Counted from the first letter of the stretch, positions 28,078 to 36,880 are shown. The stretch is 64,000 bases of DNA from an uncultured Paludibacter sp. (GCA_937897985.1 CALCBD010000009.1:62001-126000); one strand, 5' to 3'. The notes: a model not told the origin generated them from the sequence alone. Made by a program: numbers and translations.

Positions 28078-28587
28078 ATGGAACTTCAAATCATTCAAAG
28101 TAAAATATACGAAATACGGGGTCATCGGGTTATGCTCGATTTTGATTTAGCCTGACTTTATGAAGTTGAAACAAGAGTACTTAATCAGTCCGTGAAACGA
28201 AATATTAAAAGGTTTCCCTCAGATTTTATGTTTCAACTTACAAACAGGGAGTTCGATAACTTGATGTCACAAATTGTGATTTCAAGTTGGGGTGGCACAC
28301 GAAAACTGCCTTATGCTTTTACCGAACATGGCGTAACAATGCTGGCAGGTATACTTCGAAGTGAAAAAGCAATCGAGATAAACATTCAAATAGTTCGGGC
28401 ATTTATTGCTTTAAGGCAATATGCTATTGGTTACGCAGAACTCAACCGGAAACTGGAAGCTTTTATGCTTGAAACCAATATGCAGTTCAGCGATATTTAT
28501 AACGCATTAACTGAAATGGCAAGCCAAAACGAACAAAATAAAAAACCATTAAATCCGGTTGGATATCTTGCCTACGACAAAAAATAA
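28078..28587 (+). pseudogene. ORF6N-domain protein, broken by an in-frame TGA
   Basis: From the ATG at 28078 the frame reads MELQIIQSKIYEIRGHRVML, then DFDLA, a TGA at 28153-28155, then LYEVETRVLNQSVKRN in the same frame. It continues to a stop at 28585-28587, 170 codons in all. ORF6N proteins are DNA-binding antirepressor-like proteins common in phages and mobile elements. In the family the LA.LYxVETxxLNQ stretch is continuous, usually with a charged residue where the stop is found, so one base change explains it. A GTG at 28192 could restart translation but would lose the first third of the domain. A TATCTTTG -7 box lies at 27962-27969. It sits between the two 55-bp repeats, which supports mobile origin. 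Confidence 0.88.
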
Positions 28588-28701
28588 TTTTTACCTGATG
28601 AAGCTGAATAAAGAAAAACTGATATTTACGCCGGGCTACAAATAATGAAACAAATATCACAATGATGAAGGATAGTTGGTAGCTTAATTAGTTGAATATA
28701 A

Positions 28702-28756
28702 TTAAAATCCATATTCGGCATTCAGTAAATGAATTTTATCTTTTCGGAACTGATAA
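28702..28756. repeat. 55-bp direct repeat, araR copy (att-like)
   Basis: Partner of 27652-27706 (one mismatch). It covers the last 17 codons and stop of araR plus adjacent bases. Integration into the 3' end of a gene with restoration of the coding end typically leaves such a pair. The 995 bp between hold only the ORF6N pseudogene. Confidence 0.85.
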
Positions 28757-29418
28757 TAAAAAGCTCCCTTTTTTGAACCGGACTTATCCACTTCATCGAG
28801 TTTTTCGAGAAAACCGAAGCCAAGCATACGTTTTCTGAAATTTCTTTTGTCAAGCTGCTGATTATAAATAGCTTCATACAAAACCTGCAGGTGTGTCAAC
28901 GTAAATTTATCGGGCAATAAATTAAAACCGATAGGTTGAAATGCCGCCTTCCTGCGCAGAATATTCAATGCATCACTTACCATTTGCGGATGGTCAAAAA
29001 TCAATTCATTCGAACGGGAAATATTTACCCAATATGCATTTCGTTTTTGTAATAAAGAATCATCGTGCGAACTGATATCAATCAACGCATAATAAGCACA
29101 GGAAATAACCCTTTCGCCGGGGTCACGTTCAATTTCGCCATAAACCCCCACCTGTTCCATAAAGATATCCTCGAGACCGGTCAGGCTTCGCAACACCCTT
29201 GCTGCAGCCTCATTTACCGATTCGGTGCTTTTTACAAATCCACCCACCAGCGACATTCCGCCAATGGTAGGTTCCATTTCCCGATTGTGCACCAAAAGCC
29301 TGATTTCATCCTCCTGAAATCCTAAGATAATACAATCGACAGCTACATAAAATCTGTCCTGCTCGCTATAAAAAGCTGAATAACCCGACATTACATATAC
29401 TTTGTTCAACCCGCTCAC
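28702..29418 (-). CDS. araR: NUDIX-type transcriptional regulator of arabinose use
   Basis: The 238-residue protein has a NUDIX fold (about residues 15-150) and a C-terminal winged helix (about 165-235: TLTHLQVLYEAIYNQQLDKR, RKRMLGFGFLEKL). The NUDIX box reads GGFVKSTESVNEAAARVLRS, and the catalytic REXXEE core is lost, so it should bind a ligand rather than hydrolyse it. This is the form of NrtR-like regulators and of AraR in Bacteroides thetaiotaomicron, which responds to L-arabinose. It lies 45 bp after the mutarotase gene on the same strand and diverges from araDAB, which supports the role. The start could also be the Met at codon 10. Its 3' end is the repeat described at 28702-28756. Confidence 0.9.
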   Translation of the reverse strand: MSGLNKVYVMSGYSAFYSEQDRFYVAVDCIILGFQEDEIRLLVHNREMEPTIGGMSLVGGFVKSTESVNEAAARVLRSLTGLEDIFMEQVGVYGEIERDPGERVISCAYYALIDISSHDDSLLQKRNAYWVNISRSNELIFDHPQMVSDALNILRRKAAFQPIGFNLLPDKFTLTHLQVLYEAIYNQQLDKRNFRKRMLGFGFLEKLDEVDKSGSKKGAFYYQFRKDKIHLLNAEYGF

Positions 29419-29463
29419 CGAACAAACTTTCAGTAAAAGCGGTATTTTAAATTGAAATTTTAA

Positions 29464-30600
29464 TTATTTCTCAACACCAAATTTATAGATACAGGTACTT
29501 CTGTATACCTTTCCCGGTTCTAAAACAACTGTTGGCCATTGAGGTTTGTTCGGACTATCCGGATAATGCTGTGTCTCAAGACAAATTCCTGCATGCTGTT
29601 GATAAACATTTCCTTTCTTTCCTTTCACTGTGCCATTCAGGAAATTACCGGTATATACCTGAATGCCGGGTTCGTCGGTAAACACTTCGAGACTGATTCC
29701 ACTTAGTGGCGAAATAACTTTTGCAGCCAATTTATTAACATCACCACCGGTACTTAACACCCAGTTGTGATCATATCCGTTACCGTTTTTCAATTGTATA
29801 AAATCAAATTTCTTAATGTCCTGTCCGATGGCTTTTGCTGTTGTGAAATCCATAGGAGTATTCTTAACCGAATCAATTGCACCTGTGGTCATAAAAGTAC
29901 TGTCAACCGGTGTATAAGTGTCGGCATTGACATACAAAAGGTCGTTCAGTACATCATTTTTCGGGTTACCGGATAAATTAAAATACGAATGATTACACAT
30001 ATTAATCACTGTTTTCCGGTCGGTAGTTGCTTCAAACCTGATATCGATGGCATTGTCATCCGTGAGTTTGAAAGTAACTTTCGCTTTCACATTACCGGGG
30101 AAATTCATATCTCCGTCCGGTGAAAAACGGGTCATTTCGATGGTACTTTCATCCTTTTGTCTTACATCTTTGTAAACCTGATATTGCCATCCCTGCGGAC
30201 CTCCATGAAGGCAGTGACCAAAATTATTTTGAGGTAACTGTATGGTTTTTCCGTCAATTGTAATTCTTCCCTGATTAATTCTGTTTGCATACCGTCCTAT
30301 CGACGCACCAAAATCGCTCGGAACATTGATATAATCAGCCAGACTGTCGAAACCGAGTACCACATCCTGCATTTGACCCTGTTTATCCGGCACCAGTATC
30401 GAAACGATACGGCCTCCGAAATTGGTGATACACACCTCCATTCCCGACTTGTTTTTCAACACGTACAATCCAACTGAATCTCCGTTAATTACTTTACTGA
30501 AATCCGATTTTAAAAGTCCTGATTTTGTTTTTTCTTCCTGTTTTTGACAACCTGTTAACATAAGTAGTATTACCGCCTGAATAAATAATATTTTTTTCAT
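29464..30600 (-). CDS. aldose 1-epimerase (mutarotase), lipoprotein
   Basis: The 378-residue protein has a lipoprotein signal (lipobox LTGC, Cys near residue 18) and so acts in the periplasm or at a membrane face. The galactose mutarotase-like fold covers about 35-375. Typical motifs are NFGGRIVSILVPDK, GASIGRYANRINQGRI (conserved Arg/Asn), GHCLHGGPQGWQYQVY (catalytic His near 135), NMCNHSYFNLSG (second His near 210), NGYDHNWVL and the catalytic Glu in GICLETQHYPDSPN. It converts the alpha and beta anomers of sugars such as L-arabinose or galactose so that import and isomerisation are not limiting. It is co-transcribed with araR from the promoter at 30689-30718. Confidence 0.93.
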   Translation of the reverse strand: MKKILFIQAVILLMLTGCQKQEEKTKSGLLKSDFSKVINGDSVGLYVLKNKSGMEVCITNFGGRIVSILVPDKQGQMQDVVLGFDSLADYINVPSDFGASIGRYANRINQGRITIDGKTIQLPQNNFGHCLHGGPQGWQYQVYKDVRQKDESTIEMTRFSPDGDMNFPGNVKAKVTFKLTDDNAIDIRFEATTDRKTVINMCNHSYFNLSGNPKNDVLNDLLYVNADTYTPVDSTFMTTGAIDSVKNTPMDFTTAKAIGQDIKKFDFIQLKNGNGYDHNWVLSTGGDVNKLAAKVISPLSGISLEVFTDEPGIQVYTGNFLNGTVKGKKGNVYQQHAGICLETQHYPDSPNKPQWPTVVLEPGKVYRSTCIYKFGVEK

Positions 30601-30688
30601 ACCTATTTATTTTAATATCAATTAAATAAAAGTATTTTTACTTTGCGATTTTCTATATTTACCTGAGAAAACCCTCTGTTTTCCGGTT

Positions 30689-30718
30689 CAAAAGTATTGC
30701 AATTTATTCAATCAGCAA
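30689..30718 (-). promoter_or_regulatory. promoter of the mutarotase-araR operon
   Basis: On the minus strand TTG (30718-30716), 19-base spacer, TACTTTTG (30696-30689), 88 bases before the mutarotase ATG. It uses the same -7 sequence and spacing as the facing araD promoter. Confidence 0.75.
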
Positions 30719-30721
30719 AAC

Positions 30722-30746
30722 ATTAAGTGTATTATTTACACTAAAA
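30722..30746. promoter_or_regulatory. candidate AraR operator 1
   Basis: ATTAAGTGTA, 5-base spacer, then TACACTAAAA: an inverted repeat with 8 of 10 pairs and a perfect AGTGTA/TACACT core. The left arm is identical to that of operator 2. It lies just upstream of the -33 of the mutarotase-araR promoter, between the divergent promoters. Confidence 0.65.
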
Positions 30747-30771
30747 ATGTTGTAGAACATATTTTTTTTCA

Positions 30772-30801
30772 TTGCCGATAAATTAATTAATAATACTTTT
30801 G
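30772..30801 (+). promoter_or_regulatory. promoter of the araDAB-transporter operon
   Basis: TTG at 30772-30774, 19-base spacer, TACTTTTG at 30794-30801. Operator 2 begins 8 bases after the -7 box, covering the expected transcription start, so a bound regulator there should block this promoter. Confidence 0.8.
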
Positions 30802-30809
30802 TAGTTGAA

Positions 30810-30834
30810 ATTAAGTGTACACCATACACTTAAT
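30810..30834. promoter_or_regulatory. candidate AraR operator 2
   Basis: Perfect inverted repeat ATTAAGTGTA-CACCA-TACACTTAAT (10-bp arms, 5-base spacer), overlapping the likely start of the araD transcript. The arrangement matches operator 1. Regulator assignment is inferred from the neighbouring araR. Confidence 0.75.
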
Positions 30835-30876
30835 ATAGTTAATCAATTTTCCCTCACTGTTTATCAACAAAATAAA

Positions 30877-31563
30877 ATGTTAGAAGCATTAAAAGAGAAA
30901 GTATTTCAGGCCAATATTGAATTGGTAAAACACGGTCTGGTGATTTTTACCTGGGGAAATGTAAGTGCCATCGACCGCGAAAGCGGACTGGTAGTAATCA
31001 AACCTTCCGGTGTATCGTATGACGACATGAGTGCAGGACAAATGGTAGTAACCGACTTAGATGGAAATGTAGTGGAAGGAACGCTGAAACCATCGTCGGA
31101 TACAGCAACGCATTTGGTACTTTACAAAGCATTTCCTGAAATCGGCGGAGTGGTTCACACTCACTCAACTTACGCTACAGCATGGGCGCAGGCAGGTTGC
31201 GACATTCCGAATATCGGAACCACACATGCCGACTATTTTTCCGGGGAAATACCCTGTACCCGAATGATGACACAGGCTGAAGTGGAAGGTGCCTATGAAC
31301 TGGAGACCGGAAATGTCATTGTTGAACGATTCGAAGGAATCAATCCTGTTCATGTTCCGGGTGTACTGGTATGTAATCACGGACCATTTTCGTGGGGAAA
31401 AGATGCACACGACGCTGTACATAACGCTGTGGTAATGGAACAATGTGCAAAAATGGCGCATATTGCTTACCTGGTTAATCCCGGACTGGAAATGAACAAA
31501 CACCTGATAACCAAACATTTCATGCGTAAACACGGGCCAAATGCTTATTATGGTCAAAAATAA
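30877..31563 (+). CDS. araD: L-ribulose-5-phosphate 4-epimerase
   Basis: The start is at 30877 (MLEALKEKVFQANIEL), giving 228 residues, the family length. The frame is open further up, but that part covers the operator and leader. The enzyme turns L-ribulose 5-phosphate into D-xylulose 5-phosphate, feeding the pentose phosphate pathway. It is a class II aldolase fold: FTWGNVSAIDR and IKPSGVSYDD for phosphate binding near residues 25-50, zinc ligands VVHTHSTYATAWAQ (two His near 95-97) and the third His in HVPGVLVCNHGPFSWG near 170. First gene of the arabinose operon, 52 bp before araA. Confidence 0.96.
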   Translation: MLEALKEKVFQANIELVKHGLVIFTWGNVSAIDRESGLVVIKPSGVSYDDMSAGQMVVTDLDGNVVEGTLKPSSDTATHLVLYKAFPEIGGVVHTHSTYATAWAQAGCDIPNIGTTHADYFSGEIPCTRMMTQAEVEGAYELETGNVIVERFEGINPVHVPGVLVCNHGPFSWGKDAHDAVHNAVVMEQCAKMAHIAYLVNPGLEMNKHLITKHFMRKHGPNAYYGQK

Positions 31564-31615
31564 TCTTAGTATATAGTTTACAGAAAACAGTAAAAACATA
31601 AAATAAATAAAAAAC

Positions 31616-33124
31616 ATGGAATTCAAATTTGACAATTACGAAGTTTGGTTCATCACGGGAGCACAACTTCTTTATGGCGGAGATGCAGTTACCAAGGTAG
31701 ATGCACACTCCAACGAAATGGTGAAAGGTTTAAACGAATCAGGTAACCTGCCTGTCAAAGTCGTTTACAAAGGTACAGCAAACTCTTCTTCGGAAATTGC
31801 TGAAATTATGCGTGCTGCCAATGGCGATACCAAATGTATAGGTATGATTACCTGGATGCATACTTTTTCGCCCGCTAAAATGTGGATTCATGGTTTGCTG
31901 GACTACAAAAAACCATTGCTTCATTTACACACTCAATACAACAAGGAAATTCCATGGTCGGAAATCGATATGGATTTCATGAATCTGAATCAATCTGCTC
32001 ATGGCGACCGTGAATTTGGTCATATCACCAGTCGTTTGCGTAAACCACGCAAAGTTGTGGTTGGTTACTGGAAAGATGCATCAACTCATTCAAAAATTGC
32101 CGGTTGGATGCGCGTTTGTGCCGGTTGGGCTGATTCACAGGATATGCTGATCATCCGTTTTGGCGATAACATGAACAATGTGGCCGTAACCGATGGCGAC
32201 AAAGTAGAAGCTGAAATACGGCTGGGATACCATGTGGACAATGCTCCTATTGCAAAATTAGTTCCTTATGTAAATGCAGTAACCGAAGCTGAAATTGACG
32301 CATTGGTGGCTGAATACGAAAAACTTTACGATTTTGCTGCCGACAGCAAAAAAGGTGCTGCAAAACATCAGTTTGTGCGCGATGCTGCTGCTCAGGAAAT
32401 CGGTCTTCGCCGCTTTCTGCAGGACAAAGGCGCAAAAGCATTTACCACCAGTTTCAACGAGCTGGAAGGCATGAAACAGTTGATGGGATTTGCTTCTCAA
32501 CGCCTGATGGCCGAAGGTTACGGTTTTGGTGCTGAAGGCGACTGGAAATCGGCTGCTTTGGTTCGCACCTTGTGGGTAATGGGTCACGACCTGCCCGGTG
32601 GACAATCGTTCCTTGAAGATTACACATTGAACTTCGATGGAGAAAACTCCACAATTCTTCAGGCTCACATGTTGGAAATCAGTCCGGATATTTCAGGCAC
32701 AAAACCACGCATAGAAGTTCATTACTTAGGTATCGGCGATTCTGAAACCTGTGCCCGTTTGGTATTCCAGGCGCATGAAGGTTCAGGTATTGCCACAACA
32801 ATTGTGGATATGGGTAACCGTTTCCGTATGATTGTAAACGAAGTTGAAGTTGTAAAACCACAGGCTCTTCCCAAACTTCCTGTCGCCTGTGCATTATGGA
32901 AACCAATGCCAAACTTCGAAATCGGAGCAGGGGCATGGATTCTTGCCGGTGGAACTCATCACTCTTGTTTTTCTTTCTCATTAACTACCGATATGATGGA
33001 AGATTTTGCCGAAATTGCCGACATCGAATTACTGATTATCGACAAAAAAACAAATATCCGTCAGTTCCGTCAGGATTTAAGAAACAACGAAGTTTACTAT
33101 ATGCTGAATAAAGCGTTGAGATAA
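31616..33124 (+). CDS. araA: L-arabinose isomerase
   Basis: The 502-residue enzyme has normal AraA length. It converts L-arabinose to L-ribulose, the first step of the pathway. Visible family stretches are EVWFITGAQLLYGGDAV at the N-terminus, WMHTFSPAKMWIHGL near 85-100, LHLHTQYN near 105, the catalytic/metal residues in FTTSFNELEGMKQLMG (Glu near 292 region), GFGAEGDWKSAALVR (second Glu), and the metal His in QAHMLEISPD and GGTHHSCFS. It is complete, in the middle of the arabinose operon, and separated from araB by a long imperfect palindrome at 33136-33178. Confidence 0.98.
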   Translation: MEFKFDNYEVWFITGAQLLYGGDAVTKVDAHSNEMVKGLNESGNLPVKVVYKGTANSSSEIAEIMRAANGDTKCIGMITWMHTFSPAKMWIHGLLDYKKPLLHLHTQYNKEIPWSEIDMDFMNLNQSAHGDREFGHITSRLRKPRKVVVGYWKDASTHSKIAGWMRVCAGWADSQDMLIIRFGDNMNNVAVTDGDKVEAEIRLGYHVDNAPIAKLVPYVNAVTEAEIDALVAEYEKLYDFAADSKKGAAKHQFVRDAAAQEIGLRRFLQDKGAKAFTTSFNELEGMKQLMGFASQRLMAEGYGFGAEGDWKSAALVRTLWVMGHDLPGGQSFLEDYTLNFDGENSTILQAHMLEISPDISGTKPRIEVHYLGIGDSETCARLVFQAHEGSGIATTIVDMGNRFRMIVNEVEVVKPQALPKLPVACALWKPMPNFEIGAGAWILAGGTHHSCFSFSLTTDMMEDFAEIADIELLIIDKKTNIRQFRQDLRNNEVYYMLNKALR

Positions 33125-33135
33125 TAACCAGCAGT

Positions 33136-33178
33136 AAGCGGTAATCAGTAAGCAGTAAATGCTTGCTGCTTGCCGCTT
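33136..33178. repeat. intercistronic palindrome between araA and araB
   Basis: A 43-base near-perfect hairpin: 19 positions per arm with a single mismatch and two G-T pairs, loop GTAAA at 33155-33159. No T tract follows, so it is not an intrinsic terminator. It starts 12 bases after the araA stop and ends 22 bases before araB. It may shield mRNA ends or be a copy of a dispersed palindromic repeat. Confidence 0.8.
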
Positions 33179-33199
33179 TCCGCATACAAGCTAAAAGAA

Positions 33200-34864
33200 A
33201 TGAAATACGTAATTGGATTAGACTATGGCAGCGACTCGGCACGTGCCGTTGTTGTAAATGCCGAAACCGGCGAAGAACTTGCTTCATCAGTAAAATACTA
33301 TCCCCGTTGGATGGAAGGTAAATATTGTGTCCCTACTGCCAATCAGTATCGCCAGCATCCTCAGGATTACATTGATGTACTGGAATATACAGTGAAAGAC
33401 GCCCTGAGTAAATGTCCGGCGGGGACTGCGGAAAATGTTGTGGGAATGGCATTTGACACTACCGGAAGCACACCTGTATTCACTGATAAAAACGGAACTC
33501 CACTGGCAATGCTGCCCGAATTTGCCGAAAACCCGAATGCTATGTTCGTGTTATGGAAAGATCATACTGCAATAAAGGAAGCTAACGAAATTAACGAACT
33601 TGCTGCAAAATGGGATACGGATTACACATCATACGAAGGTGGAATTTATTCGTCTGAATGGTTTTGGGCCAAAGCTCTTCATGTGTTACGCGCCGACGAA
33701 AAAGTACGCGCAGCAGCTTACTCGGCTGTAGAACATTGTGACTGGATGCCGGCATTGCTGACCGGAACCACAAAACCGGAAAACATGTACCGCAGCCGTT
33801 GTGCTTCGGGACACAAAGCCATGTGGCTCGAACAATGGGGCGGACTTCCTTCCGAAGAATTCCTGGTGACACTCGATCCTGTATTGACCGGATTGCGTAG
33901 CAGGCTCTATACTGAAACCTGTGCCAGCGACACCAGGGTTGGTACACTCACTGAAGAATGGGCTAACCGGCTTGGTTTGTCAACCAGGGTTGCTGTTGCA
34001 GTCGGCGCTTTCGATGCTCATACCGGAGCTGTGGGTGCTGAAGTAAAACCGGGTGCGCTTGTTCGTATTATCGGAACTTCGACCTGCGACATCATGGTAT
34101 CGGGTTATGAAGAAATGGGTGACAAACTTATTCCGGGCATTTGCGGACAAGTGGATGGTTCGGTTATTCCCGGCATGATTGGTCTGGAAGCCGGACAGTC
34201 GGCTTTCGGAGATATTTACGCATGGTTTAAGCGGGTAGTCGCATGGCCTGTAGAAAATATCCTCTCCAAATCGACGCTGATTGACACGGAAACCAAACAA
34301 AAACTAATCACTGAAACGCTTGACAATATTATTCCCGCACTCTCGGAAGAAGCTGCCAAAGTACCTGTTAGCGAATCAACAGTTTTAGCCACCGATTGGA
34401 TGAATGGACGTCGTACACCCGATGCAAATCAAATGGTGAAAGGAACCATCACCGGATTAAATCTGGGCAGTTCAGCTCCACTGATTTTCAGAGCTTTGGT
34501 CGAAGCAACTGCTTATGGTTCGAAAGCTATCGTTGATCGGTTTATCGAAAACGGTGTGGAAATCAGAGAAATTATTGGTATAGGTGGCATTTCCCTGAAA
34601 TCTCCCTTTGTAATGCAAACTTTGTCGGACGTACTGAATATGCCGATTAAAGTTGCCAAAGCCGAGCAGGCCTGCGCTTTTGGCACAGCCATGTTTGCTG
34701 CTGTGGCTGCCGGCGTTTATAACAGAGTGGAAGAAGCACAAAAAGCAATGGGAATGGGCTTTGCCAAAGAATATTACCCGAATGCTGAAAACAATAAAAT
34801 TTATACCGGATTATACAACAACTATCTGAAACTGGGGCAATTTACCGAAAAAGAATTGTTTTAG
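33200..34864 (+). CDS. araB: ribulokinase (FGGY family)
   Basis: The start is at 33200 (MKYVIGLDYGSDSARAVVVN), giving 554 residues; a reading 10 codons longer begins inside the palindrome and is rejected. It phosphorylates L-ribulose to L-ribulose 5-phosphate with ATP. The FGGY kinase has the first ATP loop LDYGSDSARA near residue 6-15, VGMAFDTTGSTPVFTDKNG near 85, catalytic-domain GAFDAHTGAVGA near 273 with the conserved Asp, IIGTSTCDIM, and the C-terminal IGIGGISLKSPFVMQTLSDV near 465. Length fits AraB-type ribulokinase rather than xylulokinase. Third gene of the arabinose operon. Confidence 0.96.
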   Translation: MKYVIGLDYGSDSARAVVVNAETGEELASSVKYYPRWMEGKYCVPTANQYRQHPQDYIDVLEYTVKDALSKCPAGTAENVVGMAFDTTGSTPVFTDKNGTPLAMLPEFAENPNAMFVLWKDHTAIKEANEINELAAKWDTDYTSYEGGIYSSEWFWAKALHVLRADEKVRAAAYSAVEHCDWMPALLTGTTKPENMYRSRCASGHKAMWLEQWGGLPSEEFLVTLDPVLTGLRSRLYTETCASDTRVGTLTEEWANRLGLSTRVAVAVGAFDAHTGAVGAEVKPGALVRIIGTSTCDIMVSGYEEMGDKLIPGICGQVDGSVIPGMIGLEAGQSAFGDIYAWFKRVVAWPVENILSKSTLIDTETKQKLITETLDNIIPALSEEAAKVPVSESTVLATDWMNGRRTPDANQMVKGTITGLNLGSSAPLIFRALVEATAYGSKAIVDRFIENGVEIREIIGIGGISLKSPFVMQTLSDVLNMPIKVAKAEQACAFGTAMFAAVAAGVYNRVEEAQKAMGMGFAKEYYPNAENNKIYTGLYNNYLKLGQFTEKELF

Positions 34865-35041
34865 TGAATTTATTCTGTTAAGATTAAACACACGGAAGAA
34901 TCAGATTATTAATCTCAGAAATCAACAATCAAATAAAATTATCTGATAAGTAACTGAAATAATCTGTTAAATCTGCATATACCGGGTGCCTTCTTACCGG
35001 ATTTGTTATGTAAATCATAAATAGTTAAATTGAAAAATATT

Positions 35042-36787
35042 ATGAACTGGAATTCACATGAATTTATTTGGCTCGACTGGATTATTATTGCAGTCGGAAT
35101 ACTGGCAGTAACCTGGGCAGTATGGCATTCCATCAGAAAGGACAAACGTTCGCAAAAAGGTGCTGACAGTGAGGATTATCTTTTTGGCAAGGGAGAACCC
35201 TGGTATATCATTGGCGCTGCAATATTTGCAGCCAATATCGGATCAGAACACCTTGTAGGACTTGCCGGTACAGGTGCAAAAGCCGGTGTGGGAATGGCTC
35301 ACTGGGAAATGCAGGGTTGGATGATTTTAATCCTTGGTTGGTTGTTTGTTCCTTTTTATCAATTGATGAACACCAAACTGGGGAAGATTATCACTATGCC
35401 CGATTTCCTTAAAACAAGGTATACTCCCCGTACCGGATCGTGGTTATCTATCATTACTCTCATTGCATACGTACTGACCAAAGTGAGCGTTACAGCTTTT
35501 ACCGGTGGAATTTTTATGGAAAGTCTACTCGGTTTACCATTTTGGTACGGCGCCATCGGACTGATTGTATTAACAGGAATTTTTACTGTTCTGGGTGGAA
35601 TGAAAGGTGTTATGACTTTATCGGCCATACAAACACCGATACTGATCATTGGATCTTTTCTGGTGCTTTTCTTAGGATTGTCGGCACTCGGAAGCGGTAA
35701 TATTGCCGATGGCTGGAATGCCATGATTGACTATTCGAAAACACTGAGCGTTGGAGCCGATGGTGTGGCTTACGGCACAAATCACATGTTCCATTTCGAA
35801 ACCGGCGATCCATTGTACGATGATTATCCCGGATTCTGGGTATTTATTGGAGCCACTATTATCGGCTTCTGGTATTGGGCAACCGATCAGCATATCGTTC
35901 AGCGTGTACTCGGACAACGAAAAGGTGAGGCCAACGATGTGGTAATGAAACGTGCCAGGAGAGGGACAATCGCTGCCGGTTATTTTAAACTTCTGCCGGT
36001 TTTTATGTTTCTGATTCCCGGCATGGTAGCAGCAGCACTTGCCGCCCGCCCCGACAGCGGTTTTACATTGGAAAATCCTGATACAGCCTTTGGTTCAATG
36101 GTGAAATTTGTTTTGCCTGCAGGTGTAAAGGGGATTGTCACTATTGGCTTTATTTCGGCTTTGGTAGCTTCGCTGGCAGCCTTCTTCAATTCATGTGCAA
36201 CCCTGTTTACCGAAGATTTTTACAAGCCTAATTTCAAAGGTAAAAGCGAGGCAAGATATGTTTTGGTTGGTCGGATTGCCACAATAGTTGTCGTGCTACT
36301 GGGTATTGCCTGGATTCCGGTGATGATGAGTCTTGGCAGCCTCTACTCCTATCTGCAGGGAATTCAGTCGTTGCTTGCTCCGGCAATGGTAGCCGTTTTT
36401 GTATTGGGAATTTTTTCTAAAAAAATCACTCCCAAAGCAGGCGAAGCCGGTTTAATTGCAGGGTTTGGTGTAGGAATGGTACGCTTACTGACAAATATTT
36501 TAACAAACAGTGGTAAAGATGTAATGACCGGATGGCAATGGGAATCGACAACATGGTTTTGGCAAACGAACTGGCTTATTTTTGAAATATGGTTGTTGGT
36601 TTTCATCATGATTTTGATGGTTGTCGTTTCGTTTTTCACACCTAAACCATCTGCTCAGCAAATCGACGCCATCACATTTACATCTGATTACAAATCACTT
36701 ATCCGAAACAGTTGGAACAAGTGGGATGTTATTGCTTCGCTGGGTGTGGTTGCTTTTTGCGCAGCTTTCTATTTCTATTTCTGGTAA
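35042..36787 (+). CDS. sodium/sugar symporter (SSS family)
   Basis: The start is the ATG at 35042 (MNWNSHEFIWLDW), giving 581 residues. It is a solute:sodium symporter of the SGLT type with about 14 membrane helices. Hallmarks are the N-terminal DYLFGKGEPWYIIGAAIFA and AANIGSEHLVGLAGTGA in the first helices (about 40-80), TMPDFLKTRY near 120 and the YWATDQHIVQRVLG motif near 278, typical of SGLT-like sugar carriers. Its place as last gene of the arabinose operon, 177 bp after araB, makes L-arabinose the likely substrate, imported with sodium; the Bacteroides arabinose locus has the same kind of carrier. The terminator at 36881-36916 follows. Confidence 0.92.
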   Translation: MNWNSHEFIWLDWIIIAVGILAVTWAVWHSIRKDKRSQKGADSEDYLFGKGEPWYIIGAAIFAANIGSEHLVGLAGTGAKAGVGMAHWEMQGWMILILGWLFVPFYQLMNTKLGKIITMPDFLKTRYTPRTGSWLSIITLIAYVLTKVSVTAFTGGIFMESLLGLPFWYGAIGLIVLTGIFTVLGGMKGVMTLSAIQTPILIIGSFLVLFLGLSALGSGNIADGWNAMIDYSKTLSVGADGVAYGTNHMFHFETGDPLYDDYPGFWVFIGATIIGFWYWATDQHIVQRVLGQRKGEANDVVMKRARRGTIAAGYFKLLPVFMFLIPGMVAAALAARPDSGFTLENPDTAFGSMVKFVLPAGVKGIVTIGFISALVASLAAFFNSCATLFTEDFYKPNFKGKSEARYVLVGRIATIVVVLLGIAWIPVMMSLGSLYSYLQGIQSLLAPAMVAVFVLGIFSKKITPKAGEAGLIAGFGVGMVRLLTNILTNSGKDVMTGWQWESTTWFWQTNWLIFEIWLLVFIMILMVVVSFFTPKPSAQQIDAITFTSDYKSLIRNSWNKWDVIASLGVVAFCAAFYFYFW

Positions 36788-36880
36788 AGAAGTCTGAAAT
36801 ACAAAGAAATAAAATGATAAACCTGTAAAGAAATTCGCCTATGCTTATTTAATTTGATGCAGGTAAAATAAATTAATCTT

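Noticed and set aside
28153..28155. TGA in the ORF6N gene as a selenocysteine codon
   Set aside because: The family has an ordinary charged residue at this place and no selenocysteine insertion hairpin is apparent; a nonsense mutation is simpler.
30805..30876. 24-residue N-terminal extension of AraD
   Set aside because: It would be coded by the operator and leader and is absent from the normal 228-residue family length.
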